A stretch of DNA of 64,000 bases from Streptomyces atratus (lineage in GTDB: Bacteria > Actinomycetota > Actinomycetes > Streptomycetales > Streptomycetaceae): contig NZ_BMRN01000019.1 in NCBI RefSeq assembly GCF_014648655.1, positions 62,001 to 126,000 on the forward strand, given 5' to 3'. Shown here piece by piece: positions 1 through 7,237 of this stretch. Numbering within the stretch: the stretch's first letter is position 1; every line of letters begins with the position of its first letter. Below the pieces are notes generated by a model. It was not told the origin of the DNA, did not search any database, and saw only the letters and a list, made by a program, of their open reading frames with translations. The position numbers and the translations under genes are program-made.

Positions 1-761
1 GCCACGCGCGACTGCTCCGTACGGATTACCGGTTCGGCGGCCGCCTTCGCCGCGGCCTGCGCCTTGGCCTCCTCTGCGGCACGCTCCACCTTCTCCGGTG
101 CGACGAAGCGGTAGCCGACGTTGCGGACCGTGCCGATCAGCGACTCGTGCTCGGGGCCGAGCTTGGCGCGCAGCCGCCGGACATGGACGTCGACCGTCCG
201 GGTACCGCCGAAGTAGTCGTAGCCCCAGACCTCCTGCAGCAGCTGGGCGCGGGTGAAGACCCGGCCCGGGTGCTGTGCGAGGTACTTGAGCAGTTCGAAT
301 TCCTTGAAGGTCAGGTCGAGGACCCGGCCTTTCAGTTTTGCGCTGTACGTCGCCTCGTCGACCGAGAGATCACCGTTGCGGATCTCCATCGGGGAGTCGT
401 CGGAGGTGAGCTGCTGCCGGCCGGTGGCGAGCCGCAGCCGGGCCTCGACCTCGGCCGGTCCAGCCGTGTCCAGCAGCACGTCGTCGATGCCCCAGTCGGC
501 GGTGACGGCCGCGAGACCGCCCTCCGTCACGACGAGTATCAGCGGACAGCCCGGTCCGGTGGACCGCAGCAGCTGGCACAGCGACCGCACCTGCGGCAGG
601 TCGCGGCGGCCGTCGACCAGGATGACGTCGGCACCCGGGGTGTCGACGAGAGCGGGTCCCTCGGCGGGGGCCACCCGCACGCTGTGCAGCAGGAGACCGA
701 GGGCCGGAAGCACCTCCGTCGACGGTTGAAGGGCATTCGTCAGGAGCAGCAGTGAACTCAT
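1..761 (-). CDS. glnR: GlnR, OmpR-type global nitrogen regulator (3' end outside window)
   Basis: Transcriptional activator/repressor of nitrogen assimilation genes in actinobacteria. The 253 visible residues begin MSSLLLLTNALQPSTEV, which I recognise as Streptomyces GlnR. An N-terminal receiver-like domain (about 1-115, conserved D50 in VILVDG) is followed by a winged helix-turn-helix (about 125-225, with VFTRAQLLQEVWGYDYFGG). GlnR receivers are orphan and lack the usual phosphorylation pocket. The ATG at 761 gives the conserved N-terminus; only the variable C-terminal tail runs off the left edge. The start codon overlaps the stop of a possible mini-ORF (758-817). The moaD-like, lmeA-like, cysA and sseC genes downstream on the other strand match the Rv0814c-Rv0818 neighbourhood. 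Confidence 0.95.
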   Translation of the reverse strand, partial: MSSLLLLTNALQPSTEVLPALGLLLHSVRVAPAEGPALVDTPGADVILVDGRRDLPQVRSLCQLLRSTGPGCPLILVVTEGGLAAVTADWGIDDVLLDTAGPAEVEARLRLATGRQQLTSDDSPMEIRNGDLSVDEATYSAKLKGRVLDLTFKEFELLKYLAQHPGRVFTRAQLLQEVWGYDYFGGTRTVDVHVRRLRAKLGPEHESLIGTVRNVGYRFVAPEKVERAAEEAKAQAAAKAAAEPVIRTEQSRV

Positions 762-817
762 CGCCGCCCACCTGCCTGGGTCGTCGGTCGATGATCGTGC
801 ACGGTTCGCTCGCCCAT
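758..817 (-). CDS. Possible 19-codon ORF translationally coupled to glnR
   Basis: Reading the minus strand upstream of glnR, a full GAGGAGGA ribosome-binding site (complement of 826-833) lies 8 nt before an ATG at 817. The ORF encodes MGERTVHDHRPTTQAGGRR and its TGA overlaps the glnR ATG as ATGA. glnR itself has only a weak purine stretch in front of it, so ribosomes arriving from this mini-ORF could drive GlnR translation. No family is recognised. The strong RBS plus exact 4-nt overlap argue for translation; the shortness allows chance. Confidence 0.4.
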   Translation of the reverse strand: MGERTVHDHRPTTQAGGRR

Positions 818-1075
818 TACGTCGGTCCTCCTCGTTCCCTGCGAGAGGGGCACTCCCGGGCTCGGGCCCGGGGGAGTATGCGGCACTTCTTCGTACGTTT
901 CGTGCTGGCTTTCGCACTGTTTGCCGTGCGACATTCGTCATACGGGTTTTACGGGTGCGGTCCCGCGCCCTGGGGCCGCTGAGCTTGTGGAAACGTCGCC
1001 GTAACAACGCTTGGAAAGCACAAAAGGACCCGGGGGCTGCATTGCCCGGATCCTCTTCCCAGCAGAATAGCTCAC
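762..1075. other. Divergent intergenic region between glnR and hydrolase
   Basis: About 314 bp separating glnR from the alpha/beta hydrolase gene. It holds the mini-ORF described above and, at 852-877, a GC-rich imperfect inverted repeat (ACTCCCGGGC ... GGGGGAGT) that could form a transcript hairpin. No confident promoter for either gene was identified by eye. Confidence 0.4.
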
Positions 1076-1960
1076 ATGAGTTCAGTGTCCGAGGGGCGAT
1101 TTCCGAGTTCTTCTGTTCCCTTGATCACGCCGGGTCCACTGCGCACCACATTGCGGACCGATGACGGGGTCCGTATCGAGGCGGTGTACGAGCCGTGTAC
1201 GGCAGATGCCGGGGCTGCTGCGGAAACATCCTTCGACAGTACTGCGATCGTGGTCGCGCACGCTTTCACCGGATCGGTGGACCGGCCCGCGGTGCGGCGT
1301 GCCGCGGGGGTGTTCGCCCAGCGCGCGGCCGTGATCACGTTCTCCTTCCGGGGGCACGGCGGGTCCGGCGGGCGGTCGACGGTGGGCGACCGCGAGGTGC
1401 TGGACCTGGCGGCTGCGGTGGAGTGGGCGCGGGCGCTCGGACACCGGCGGATCGTGACCGTCGGGTTCTCGATGGGCGGTTCCGTGGTGCTGCGGCACGG
1501 GGCGCTGTACACGGGACGATCAACGGCCGGCGCGGAAGCCGGTGGCGTTACGGAGCGCGAGGGGCGCATGGAGGCGCACGCGGATGCGGTGGTGGCCGTG
1601 AGCGCTCCTGCCCGCTGGTACTACCGGGGCACGGCTCCGATGCGCCGCCTGCACTGGGTGGTCACCCGGCCGGTCGGCCGGGTGGTCGGCCGCTACGGGT
1701 TCCGCACCCGGATCGACCGGAACGACTGGAATCCGGTGCCGCTCCCGCCGGTCGAGGCGGCCGGGCTGATCGCCCCGGCCCCGCTGCTGATCGTGCACGG
1801 CGACCAGGACCCGTACTTCCCGCTGGACCACCCCAGGATGCTGGCGGACGCGGCGGGTGACGGCGCCGAGCTGTGGCTGGAACGCGGCATGGGCCATGCC
1901 GAGAACGCCGCCGACGAGAACTTGCTCACCCGCATCGGCGACTGGGCGGTGGCGCGGTGA
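1076..1960 (+). CDS. Alpha/beta hydrolase
   Basis: A 294-residue alpha/beta-hydrolase-fold enzyme of unknown substrate, probably cytosolic (no signal peptide). The nucleophile elbow is GFSMGG (S132), the likely acid is in HGDQDPYFP near residue 240 and the likely catalytic histidine in GMGHAEN near 272. The early HAFTGS segment fits the oxyanion-hole loop. The ATG at 1076 has no clear ribosome-binding site, common in this window. It diverges from glnR and sits 41 bp before a MoaD-like gene. Family certain, function not. Confidence 0.9.
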   Translation: MSSVSEGRFPSSSVPLITPGPLRTTLRTDDGVRIEAVYEPCTADAGAAAETSFDSTAIVVAHAFTGSVDRPAVRRAAGVFAQRAAVITFSFRGHGGSGGRSTVGDREVLDLAAAVEWARALGHRRIVTVGFSMGGSVVLRHGALYTGRSTAGAEAGGVTEREGRMEAHADAVVAVSAPARWYYRGTAPMRRLHWVVTRPVGRVVGRYGFRTRIDRNDWNPVPLPPVEAAGLIAPAPLLIVHGDQDPYFPLDHPRMLADAAGDGAELWLERGMGHAENAADENLLTRIGDWAVAR

Positions 1961-2001
1961 TTCATGATGGACAGCTGATGCGAGACGAGAGGAACGCCGC
2001 C

Positions 2002-2256
2002 ATGCCTGCGGGAACGATCCGCTACTGGGCCGCCGCCAAGGCCGCCGCCAAGGCCGCGGAGGAGCCGTACACAGCCGCGACCCTCGCCGAGGCGCTCGAT
2101 GCGGTGCGTGAGCGGCACCCCGGTGAGCTCACCCGAGTGCTGCAAAGGTGCTCGTTCCTCATCGACGGTGCCCCCGTGGGGACCCGCAGTCATGAGACCG
2201 TACGCCTTGCCGAGGGCGGCACGGTCGAGGTGCTCCCGCCGTTCGCAGGAGGGTGA
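2002..2256 (+). CDS. MoaD/ThiS-family sulfur carrier protein
   Basis: An 84-residue ubiquitin-like sulfur carrier ending in PPFAGG. The terminal Gly-Gly is the site that becomes adenylated and thiocarboxylated in MoaD, ThiS and CysO relatives. The start at 2002 is preferred over in-frame upstream ATGs because GAGAGGA lies 8 nt before it and the protein then has normal MoaD length. Its position before a rhodanese operon suggests sulfur transfer. Whether it serves molybdopterin, thiamine or cysteine synthesis cannot be decided from the sequence. Confidence 0.85.
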   Translation: MPAGTIRYWAAAKAAAKAAEEPYTAATLAEALDAVRERHPGELTRVLQRCSFLIDGAPVGTRSHETVRLAEGGTVEVLPPFAGG

Positions 2257-2266
2257 ACCGCAGAAC

Positions 2267-3823
2267 ATGAGCAACAACGATCAGCAGCATCCGTACGGAC
2301 AGGACCCGGGTTACGGGTACGACCCGCTGAACGGCCAGGAGCCGCAGCCTGCGCAGCCGTACGGACAGCAGCAGCCCTCGCAGGCGTACGGGGAGCAGGC
2401 GTACGGCGACCGGTCCTCCGGCGCGCAGTCGTACGGAAATCAGTCCTACGGTCAGCAGTCCTACGGCGACCAGTCCTATGGTCAGCAGTCGCACGGTGGC
2501 GAGTCCTATGGTCAGCAGTCGCACGGCGACCAGTCCTATGGTCAGCAGTCGCACGGTGGCGAGTCCTATGGTCAGCAGTCGCACGGCGACCAGTCCTACG
2601 GTCAGCAGTCGTACGGTCAGCAGTCCCCGTACGGAGCCCCGCAACAGGCGCACGGCCCGTACAACCCGAACCGGGCACCCCGGGCGAACCCCGGGCCCGC
2701 GTGGCCGGCCGGGCACATGCAGGAGCCCGCCGCGCCTGCTGGACACGGCCCGCAGGATCCCGGTGTCACCCAGACCTGGGAGGGCCAGACCTGGGACACC
2801 CAGTACCAGCCGGCCATCCGGCCTGCTCAGCCCGCCCAGCCCGTGCAGCAGCCCGCTCCGGCCACCGCCGAGACCGGTTATCTGCCGCCGCATCCGCAGC
2901 CGCAGGCCGCCTCCGGCTCCTACCCGCTGCCTCCCGAGGCCCCGGTCGCGCCCGTCGCCGCCGAGCCGGTCCGGGCGGCCGCACCCGCCGACGCGGCTTC
3001 GGCCGCCACCGGGTCCGCGCACGACGCCGCCGGTTACAGCGCGCCCACCACCCTGGGCAACAGCCGCATCACCGATGCCCAGCGCGCCCGCGCCGAGGGC
3101 CGTTCGCCGATCATCGCGCCGGGTATGCAGCCCGCCGGGATCACCGCGGGACTCGGGCTGCTGCTCGCCCTCGGCGCCGCGATCGGGCCCTACGCCCTGG
3201 TCGTACCCCTGGTGCTGCTCCAGGCCGTGACCGCGGCCGGCTGGTTCCGGCTCAACGGTATGTGGCCGGCCCGGCAGGGCATCGCGCTCGCGTTCGCCGG
3301 CGGCTTCGTCGCCGACATCGCACTGCTCGCCGCGGGCCGCGAGAACGGACCGGCCGCCATCCTCGGCACCCTCGGCATCTGGGTCCTGCTCACCGTGGTC
3401 CTCCAACTGCGCAGCCACGCGAGCGCCGACGAGCGGATGCAAGGGCTGATGGCCACCGTCGCGTCGGCCGCCCTCTCCGTCCTGGCCGCAGGACATCTCG
3501 CGGCGGTCCCGGACGCGGTGACGGTGGGCGGGGTGGCCGTCGCGGTCGCCGTGCTCGTCCGCGCGCTGCCGCTGCCCGGACCTGCCTCGGTCGTGGTGGC
3601 GCTGCTCGCTGCCGCGGGCGCCGGTGCGGTGGCGGGGGCGTTCACCGACTTCGGTACGAAGGGTGCGCTGCTCGGCCTCGCGGCGGGCGGTTGCGCACTG
3701 ATCGGGTTGCGGGTGGCGAGCTACGACTACCCGTCACGGTTCGTCCATATGACGGCCGGTGTGGCACTGCCGCTCACCGCCGCGGCCCCCGCCGTCTATC
3801 TGATCGGCCGCGCGATCTCGTAG
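2267..3823 (+). CDS. Membrane protein with SYGQQS-rich low-complexity N-terminus
   Basis: A 518-residue protein in two halves. Residues about 1-300 are disordered: repeats of SYGQQSHGGE/SYGQQSHGDQ (about 50-125) followed by a Pro/Ala/Gln-rich stretch. Residues about 305-518 hold roughly eight hydrophobic segments, starting GITAGLGLLLALGAAIGP, so the disordered part is probably the cytoplasmic tail of a multi-span membrane protein. AGGAGGG 13 nt before the ATG supports the start at 2267 rather than an upstream frame extension through the MoaD gene. Tyr/Gly/Gln/Ser repeats resemble prion-like, phase-separating domains. No function is known to me. Confidence 0.85.
   Translation: MSNNDQQHPYGQDPGYGYDPLNGQEPQPAQPYGQQQPSQAYGEQAYGDRSSGAQSYGNQSYGQQSYGDQSYGQQSHGGESYGQQSHGDQSYGQQSHGGESYGQQSHGDQSYGQQSYGQQSPYGAPQQAHGPYNPNRAPRANPGPAWPAGHMQEPAAPAGHGPQDPGVTQTWEGQTWDTQYQPAIRPAQPAQPVQQPAPATAETGYLPPHPQPQAASGSYPLPPEAPVAPVAAEPVRAAAPADAASAATGSAHDAAGYSAPTTLGNSRITDAQRARAEGRSPIIAPGMQPAGITAGLGLLLALGAAIGPYALVVPLVLLQAVTAAGWFRLNGMWPARQGIALAFAGGFVADIALLAAGRENGPAAILGTLGIWVLLTVVLQLRSHASADERMQGLMATVASAALSVLAAGHLAAVPDAVTVGGVAVAVAVLVRALPLPGPASVVVALLAAAGAGAVAGAFTDFGTKGALLGLAAGGCALIGLRVASYDYPSRFVHMTAGVALPLTAAAPAVYLIGRAIS
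2461..2590 (+). repeat. 60-bp tandem duplication coding for SYGQQS repeats
   Basis: Positions 2471-2520 and 2531-2580 are identical within a 60-bp period, each made of two about 30-bp half units (TCCTATGGTCAGCAGTCGCA plus a variable GGTGGCGAG or GGCGACCAG). The copies are in frame in the membrane protein gene and are a likely site of repeat-number variation. Confidence 0.9.
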
Positions 3824-3956
3824 CGCGGAACAGTATCGCCCCCCAGGAACCGAAGAGGGGTGCACGCTCGTCGATCACTCCGGGCGCGCTGTGCATTCAC
3901 AGTGGACGCATGGGCGCCAGGGGTCCGGCCGGATGCAGGGTGGGGGAAGAGCGAGC

Positions 3957-4646
3957 ATGCGTGCACTGCGAATACTGCTGGTCATAGTGGTGGTTCTGGG
4001 CGGGATCTTCGTCGCCGTCGACCGGGTGGCGGTGTACTTCGCCGAGTCGGAGGTCGAGGGGCGGGTCCAGGTCACCGGCGCCACGATCGGCTCGACGGAC
4101 GTCTCCATCAAGGGATTCCCATTCCTGACGCAGGTCGCCGGAGGCCGGCTCGACGAGGTCGACGTCGAGATCACCGGCATCGAGACCGACGCCAACGGCC
4201 GCAGGATCCGGATCAGCCGGATGAACGCCGCGCTGCACGAGGTGAAGCTCGCCGACGGCTACTCCAGCGCCACCGCCGCCCGTGCCACCGGCACCGCCGT
4301 CATCTCGTACGAGGACCTGACCGAGGTCGCCAGCGACGGCGTCGCCGTCGAGTACGGCGGCAACGGCAAGGTGAAGGTGACCGGCACGGTCGACATCCTC
4401 GGCAACCCGCTCTCGCGCAGTGTGCTCTCCACCGTCACCCTGGTCGACGGCCACACGATCAAGGTGCACGCGGACAAGGTGCCGGGCGAGGGCATCTCGG
4501 GGCTGGAGGGTCTGGTGCGCGAGAAGACCGACTTCGAGCGGGAGGTCGGCGGTCTGCCCAGCGGTCTGAAGCTGCGGAGGATCCAGCCGACCGCCGACGG
4601 CCTGGAGATCTCCGTGACGGGCACGGACGTACAGCTCGCCGGATAG
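3957..4646 (+). CDS. LmeA-like phospholipid-binding protein (DUF2993)
   Basis: A 229-residue protein with one N-terminal hydrophobic segment (LRILLVIVVVLGGIFVAV) that should anchor or export it. The rest is the DUF2993 fold, a beta-rich domain with repeated DV.I.G.PFL-type strands. The family includes mycobacterial LmeA (Rv0817c), a periplasmic phospholipid-binding protein, next to GlnR (Rv0818) there as here. The ATG at 3957 starts directly at the signal segment; the upstream in-frame ATG at 3891 would bury it. Confidence 0.85.
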   Translation: MRALRILLVIVVVLGGIFVAVDRVAVYFAESEVEGRVQVTGATIGSTDVSIKGFPFLTQVAGGRLDEVDVEITGIETDANGRRIRISRMNAALHEVKLADGYSSATAARATGTAVISYEDLTEVASDGVAVEYGGNGKVKVTGTVDILGNPLSRSVLSTVTLVDGHTIKVHADKVPGEGISGLEGLVREKTDFEREVGGLPSGLKLRRIQPTADGLEISVTGTDVQLAG

Positions 4647-4793
4647 GACCGACCGGCACATGGGGGTTTCGACGACCCGGCGCGCCACATATTGAGACGG
4701 CCGCGTCCGATCCGCAGATGGCTGACGCGCGCCGACGGTGAGGGACCGGCGCGGGGGAAGCCGTAACGGCATCCGCGTCTCGCATCACGGATG

Positions 4794-4808
4794 ATCGTGT
4801 CTCACGAT
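4794..4808. promoter_or_regulatory. Palindrome upstream of the cysA leader promoter
   Basis: ATCGTG TCT CACGAT is a perfect 6-bp inverted repeat with a 3-nt centre, 11 bp upstream of the -35 hexamer of the cysA leader promoter. The position suits a regulator site, but no matching regulator is recognised. Confidence 0.3.
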
Positions 4809-4819
4809 ACGACACGGCG

Positions 4820-4849
4820 GTGACATGCCCGCCTGCACCTCCCTACGAT
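4820..4849 (+). promoter_or_regulatory. Predicted vegetative promoter of the cysA leader/cysA-sseC operon
   Basis: GTGACA (4820-4825) and TACGAT (4844-4849) are separated by 18 nt, a good HrdB-type promoter. The TACGAT box ends 7 nt before an ATG at 4857, so the transcript should begin at or next to that start codon, giving a leaderless message for the short ORF. Confidence 0.65.
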
Positions 4850-4856
4850 CGGTCCC

Positions 4857-4964
4857 ATGCAGTGCTCTATTGGCGGTCTCCCACAGTGGGGACGGGCGGA
4901 TCTCACGAAGCGGCGGGCAGTGGACCTGTGCCGCGTCGCCGCCATGCTCTGTCGCACTGTCTGA
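4857..4964 (+). CDS. Putative cysteine-containing leader peptide of cysA
   Basis: A 35-codon leaderless ORF, MQCSIGGLPQWGRADL..., whose second half reads KRRAVDLCRVAAMLCR. Short actinobacterial peptides with an R-x-VDL-x-R core and a C-terminal CR are often annotated as putative leader peptides before sulfur-assimilation genes. Cysteine codons at residues 3, 25 and 32 could sense charged tRNA-Cys. The stop is 151 nt before cysA, leaving room for an attenuator; a GGCCC/GGGCC stem is the best fold I see. Too short to prove by length, but promoter, composition and context agree. Confidence 0.6.
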   Translation: MQCSIGGLPQWGRADLTKRRAVDLCRVAAMLCRTV

Positions 4965-5115
4965 GCGGGAGCCTTCGGCACCCCGCATTCCCCGGCCCTT
5001 CGACCGATGTCAGGGCCCATCCCGATCGCCTGTGCACGTGTGCCGCACCCTGTGCCGCCGTACATTCCGCGTATCTCGTACCGTCTCGCCGCAAACTGCC
5101 CCGGAGGAGAACAGA

Positions 5116-5961
5116 ATGAGCCGCAGTGACGTCCTGGTAGACGCCGACTGGGTCGAGGCCCACCTCGACGACCCGAAGATCGCTCTCGTCGAGGTCGACG
5201 AGGACACCTCGGCGTACGAGAAGAACCACATCAAGAACGCGATCCGGATCGACTGGACCAAGGACCTCCAGGACCCGGTCCGCCGTGACTTCATCGACCA
5301 GGCCGGTTTCGAGAAGCTGCTGTCCGAGAAGGGCATCGGCAACGACACCACCGTCGTCCTCTACGGCGGCAACAACAATTGGTTCGCCTCCTACGCGTTC
5401 TGGTACTTCAAGCTCTACGGTCACCAGGACGTCCGCCTGCTCGACGGCGGCCGCAAGAAGTGGGAGCTCGACTCCCGCGACCTGGTCGACGGCGACCGGA
5501 TTCCGTCGCGCCCGGCCACCGAGTACAAGGCCCAGCCGCAGGACGAGTCGATCCGCGCCTACCGCGACGAGGTCGTGAAGGCGATCGGCAGCCAGAACCT
5601 GGTCGACGTGCGTTCGCCCGACGAGTTCAGCGGCAAGCTGCTCGCCCCGGCGCACCTTCCGCAGGAGCAGTCCCAGCGCCCCGGCCACGTGCCGAGCGCC
5701 CGCAACATCCCGTGGTCGAAGAACGCCAACGACGACGGCACCTTCAAGTCGGACGACGAGCTCAAGGCCCTCTACGAGGACGAGCAGGTCGACCTGGCGA
5801 AGGACACCATCGCGTACTGCCGTATCGGCGAGCGCTCCGCGCTCACCTGGTTCGTGCTGCACGAGCTGCTCGGCCAGGAGAACGTCAAGAACTACGACGG
5901 TTCGTGGACCGAGTACGGCTCCCTCGTGGGTGTGCCGATCGAGCTCGGCGCCAACAAGTAA
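5116..5961 (+). CDS. cysA: Thiosulfate sulfurtransferase (two rhodanese domains)
   Basis: A 281-residue tandem rhodanese transferring sulfane sulfur from thiosulfate to an acceptor. Residues about 1-135 form the non-catalytic first domain. Residues about 155-281 form the second, whose loop YCRIGERSA carries the catalytic cysteine; the CRIGERS loop marks actinobacterial CysA/SseA-type enzymes. GGAGGA 7 nt before the ATG fixes the start, although the frame stays open upstream. sseC follows 51 bp downstream as in mycobacteria (cysA2-sseC2), so the two are probably co-transcribed under the leader-peptide promoter. Confidence 0.95.
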   Translation: MSRSDVLVDADWVEAHLDDPKIALVEVDEDTSAYEKNHIKNAIRIDWTKDLQDPVRRDFIDQAGFEKLLSEKGIGNDTTVVLYGGNNNWFASYAFWYFKLYGHQDVRLLDGGRKKWELDSRDLVDGDRIPSRPATEYKAQPQDESIRAYRDEVVKAIGSQNLVDVRSPDEFSGKLLAPAHLPQEQSQRPGHVPSARNIPWSKNANDDGTFKSDDELKALYEDEQVDLAKDTIAYCRIGERSALTWFVLHELLGQENVKNYDGSWTEYGSLVGVPIELGANK

Positions 5962-6012
5962 CTCCGCACGACCCGGACCAGCACGACCCCCGACCCAGAA
6001 GGACAGAACACC

Positions 6013-6300
6013 ATGTGTGGAGCAAAGGCCGGCGGCCCCGACGCTTCGACCATCAAGCCCGGTGAGACCACCATCCAAGGCAGCGTGACGCGCGACGGCG
6101 AGCCCGTCACCGGTTACGTACGTCTGCTGGACTCGACCGGTGAGTTCACCGCGGAGGTCCCGACCTCGGCGACCGGACAGTTCCGCTTCTACGCGGCCGA
6201 GGGCACGTGGACGCTGCGCGCCCTCGTCCCGGGCGGCAGCGCCGACCGCACTGTCGTGGCGCAGACCGGTGGCCTCTCCGAGGTCGCGATCGCCGTCTAG
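6013..6300 (+). CDS. sseC: SseC-like protein, DUF1416
   Basis: A 95-residue cytosolic protein of the DUF1416 family, predicted as a transthyretin-like beta sandwich (GYVRLLDSTGEFTAEV, TGQFRFYAAEGTWTLRAL). Mycobacterial SseC proteins (Rv0814c) have the same size and always sit next to a CysA-type sulfurtransferase, implying a joint role in thiosulfate or cysteine sulfur metabolism. The biochemical activity is unknown. An MCGAK start with one cysteine is typical. A strong terminator follows. Confidence 0.9.
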   Translation: MCGAKAGGPDASTIKPGETTIQGSVTRDGEPVTGYVRLLDSTGEFTAEVPTSATGQFRFYAAEGTWTLRALVPGGSADRTVVAQTGGLSEVAIAV

Positions 6301-6397
6301 TTGCGAACGCGGCCTCGTGCCGCTTCGCGGGCTTCGAGCCGCAGCGCCGGACTGTGTCCGTCGGACCGGCCCGGAGCTCCCGCGACGCCTTACCGGC

Positions 6398-6452
6398 CGA
6401 AGGGCCGTACCCCGGGGGTTGGACGCCTTCACAAGCGGGGTACGGCCCTTCG
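6398..6452. terminator. Hairpin terminator after cysA-sseC
   Basis: A perfect 17-bp inverted repeat, CGAAGGGCCGTACCCCG at 6398-6414 and its complement at 6436-6452, with a 21-nt loop, about 100 bp after sseC. There is no strong T tail, as usual in Streptomyces. Confidence 0.85.
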
Positions 6453-6491
6453 CGCCGTTCGCGTGGGCGGAAGCGGGCCTACGCTTGAGTC

Positions 6492-6749
6492 ATGTACGCC
6501 CGACGCCGTCGCGGCTATTTCCTCATGATGGGCGCCTGCATCGTCCTCTTCGTGTCGGCCTGGTCCTTTGTCAGGCTGTTTTCGATGCCCGCCGCGATAG
6601 CGATGTGCCTCGTCGCCATGGTGATCCCGCCCCTCGCGGCCATGTTCGCCAACCGCCGGGGCCCGGAGGACCGCTGGTGGGACGATCCGTCGGGCGACCC
6701 GCAGTCCGACGAGTGGTGGGACGAGCTCGACGGCAAGAAGCGGCGGTAG
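6492..6749 (+). CDS. Small two-span membrane protein (DUF3099)
   Basis: 85 residues with two hydrophobic helices (about 10-29 and 33-53) and an acidic Trp-rich tail, RRGPEDRWWDDPSGD ... EWWDELD, recognised as DUF3099. Function unknown. The gene looks leaderless: TACGCT at 6480-6485 ends 6 nt before the ATG. It overlaps nothing and is convergent with the DsrE-like gene. Confidence 0.85.
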   Translation: MYARRRRGYFLMMGACIVLFVSAWSFVRLFSMPAAIAMCLVAMVIPPLAAMFANRRGPEDRWWDDPSGDPQSDEWWDELDGKKRR

Positions 6750-6768
6750 CGGGTACGGCGCGGGTGCG

Positions 6769-7131
6769 TCAGTAGACGAGGGCCTGGACGCCGTCGGCCA
6801 TGATCTCGCTGACGAAGACCTGGGCGCCCGCGATCCGTACGCCCTCCAGGACGTCCTGCTCGGTGATGTCGCGACGGGCCGCGCACTGCGTGCACAGAGT
6901 GATCTGCCCGCCCGCCTGGATCGATTCGATCAGATCCGGCAGCGGCGCGGCATGCGGCAGTTCGAACTCCGCGGCGCGCCCCGGCAGAGCAAACCACGAG
7001 GATTCACCGGTCAGCCAGAGCGAGACCTCCACGCCGCTGGCGACGGCGACCGCGGCCACCGTGAACGCCTGCGAGCAGCGCTCGGCTGAGTCGGCACCGG
7101 CAGTCACCTTGATCACGAGCTTCTTCGGCAT
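6769..7131 (-). CDS. DsrE-family protein
   Basis: A 120-residue DsrE/F-like small sulfur-relay fold protein, MPKKLVIKVTAGADSAERC..., ending ...VLEGVRIAGAQVFVSEIMADGVQALVY. A CTQCAARR motif near residue 83 supplies two cysteines where DsrE proteins carry their sulfur-binding cysteine. The ATG at 7131 is leaderless, with TACAGT (complement of 7139-7144) 7 nt upstream. It lies near the MoaD/CysA/SseC genes but on the opposite strand; partner unknown. Confidence 0.85.
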   Translation of the reverse strand: MPKKLVIKVTAGADSAERCSQAFTVAAVAVASGVEVSLWLTGESSWFALPGRAAEFELPHAAPLPDLIESIQAGGQITLCTQCAARRDITEQDVLEGVRIAGAQVFVSEIMADGVQALVY

Positions 7132-7237
7132 ATGCCGAACTGTAATCGTCGGGTGGGCAACCTCGTCTCCTCGGTGGCAGTCAGGTGTGTGCGCGGATAA
7201 CGGAATCAGCGCCTCTGGTCTCGTGGGGGGACCCCAA

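Noticed and set aside
2420..2640. Possible CRISPR array
   Set aside because: The repeats are contiguous, in frame and translated as SYGQQS units; there are no unique spacers and no cas genes.
4903..6432. 509-codon minus-strand open frame opposite cysA-sseC
   Set aside because: Mirror image of codon bias in cysA; no motif and no ribosome-binding site.
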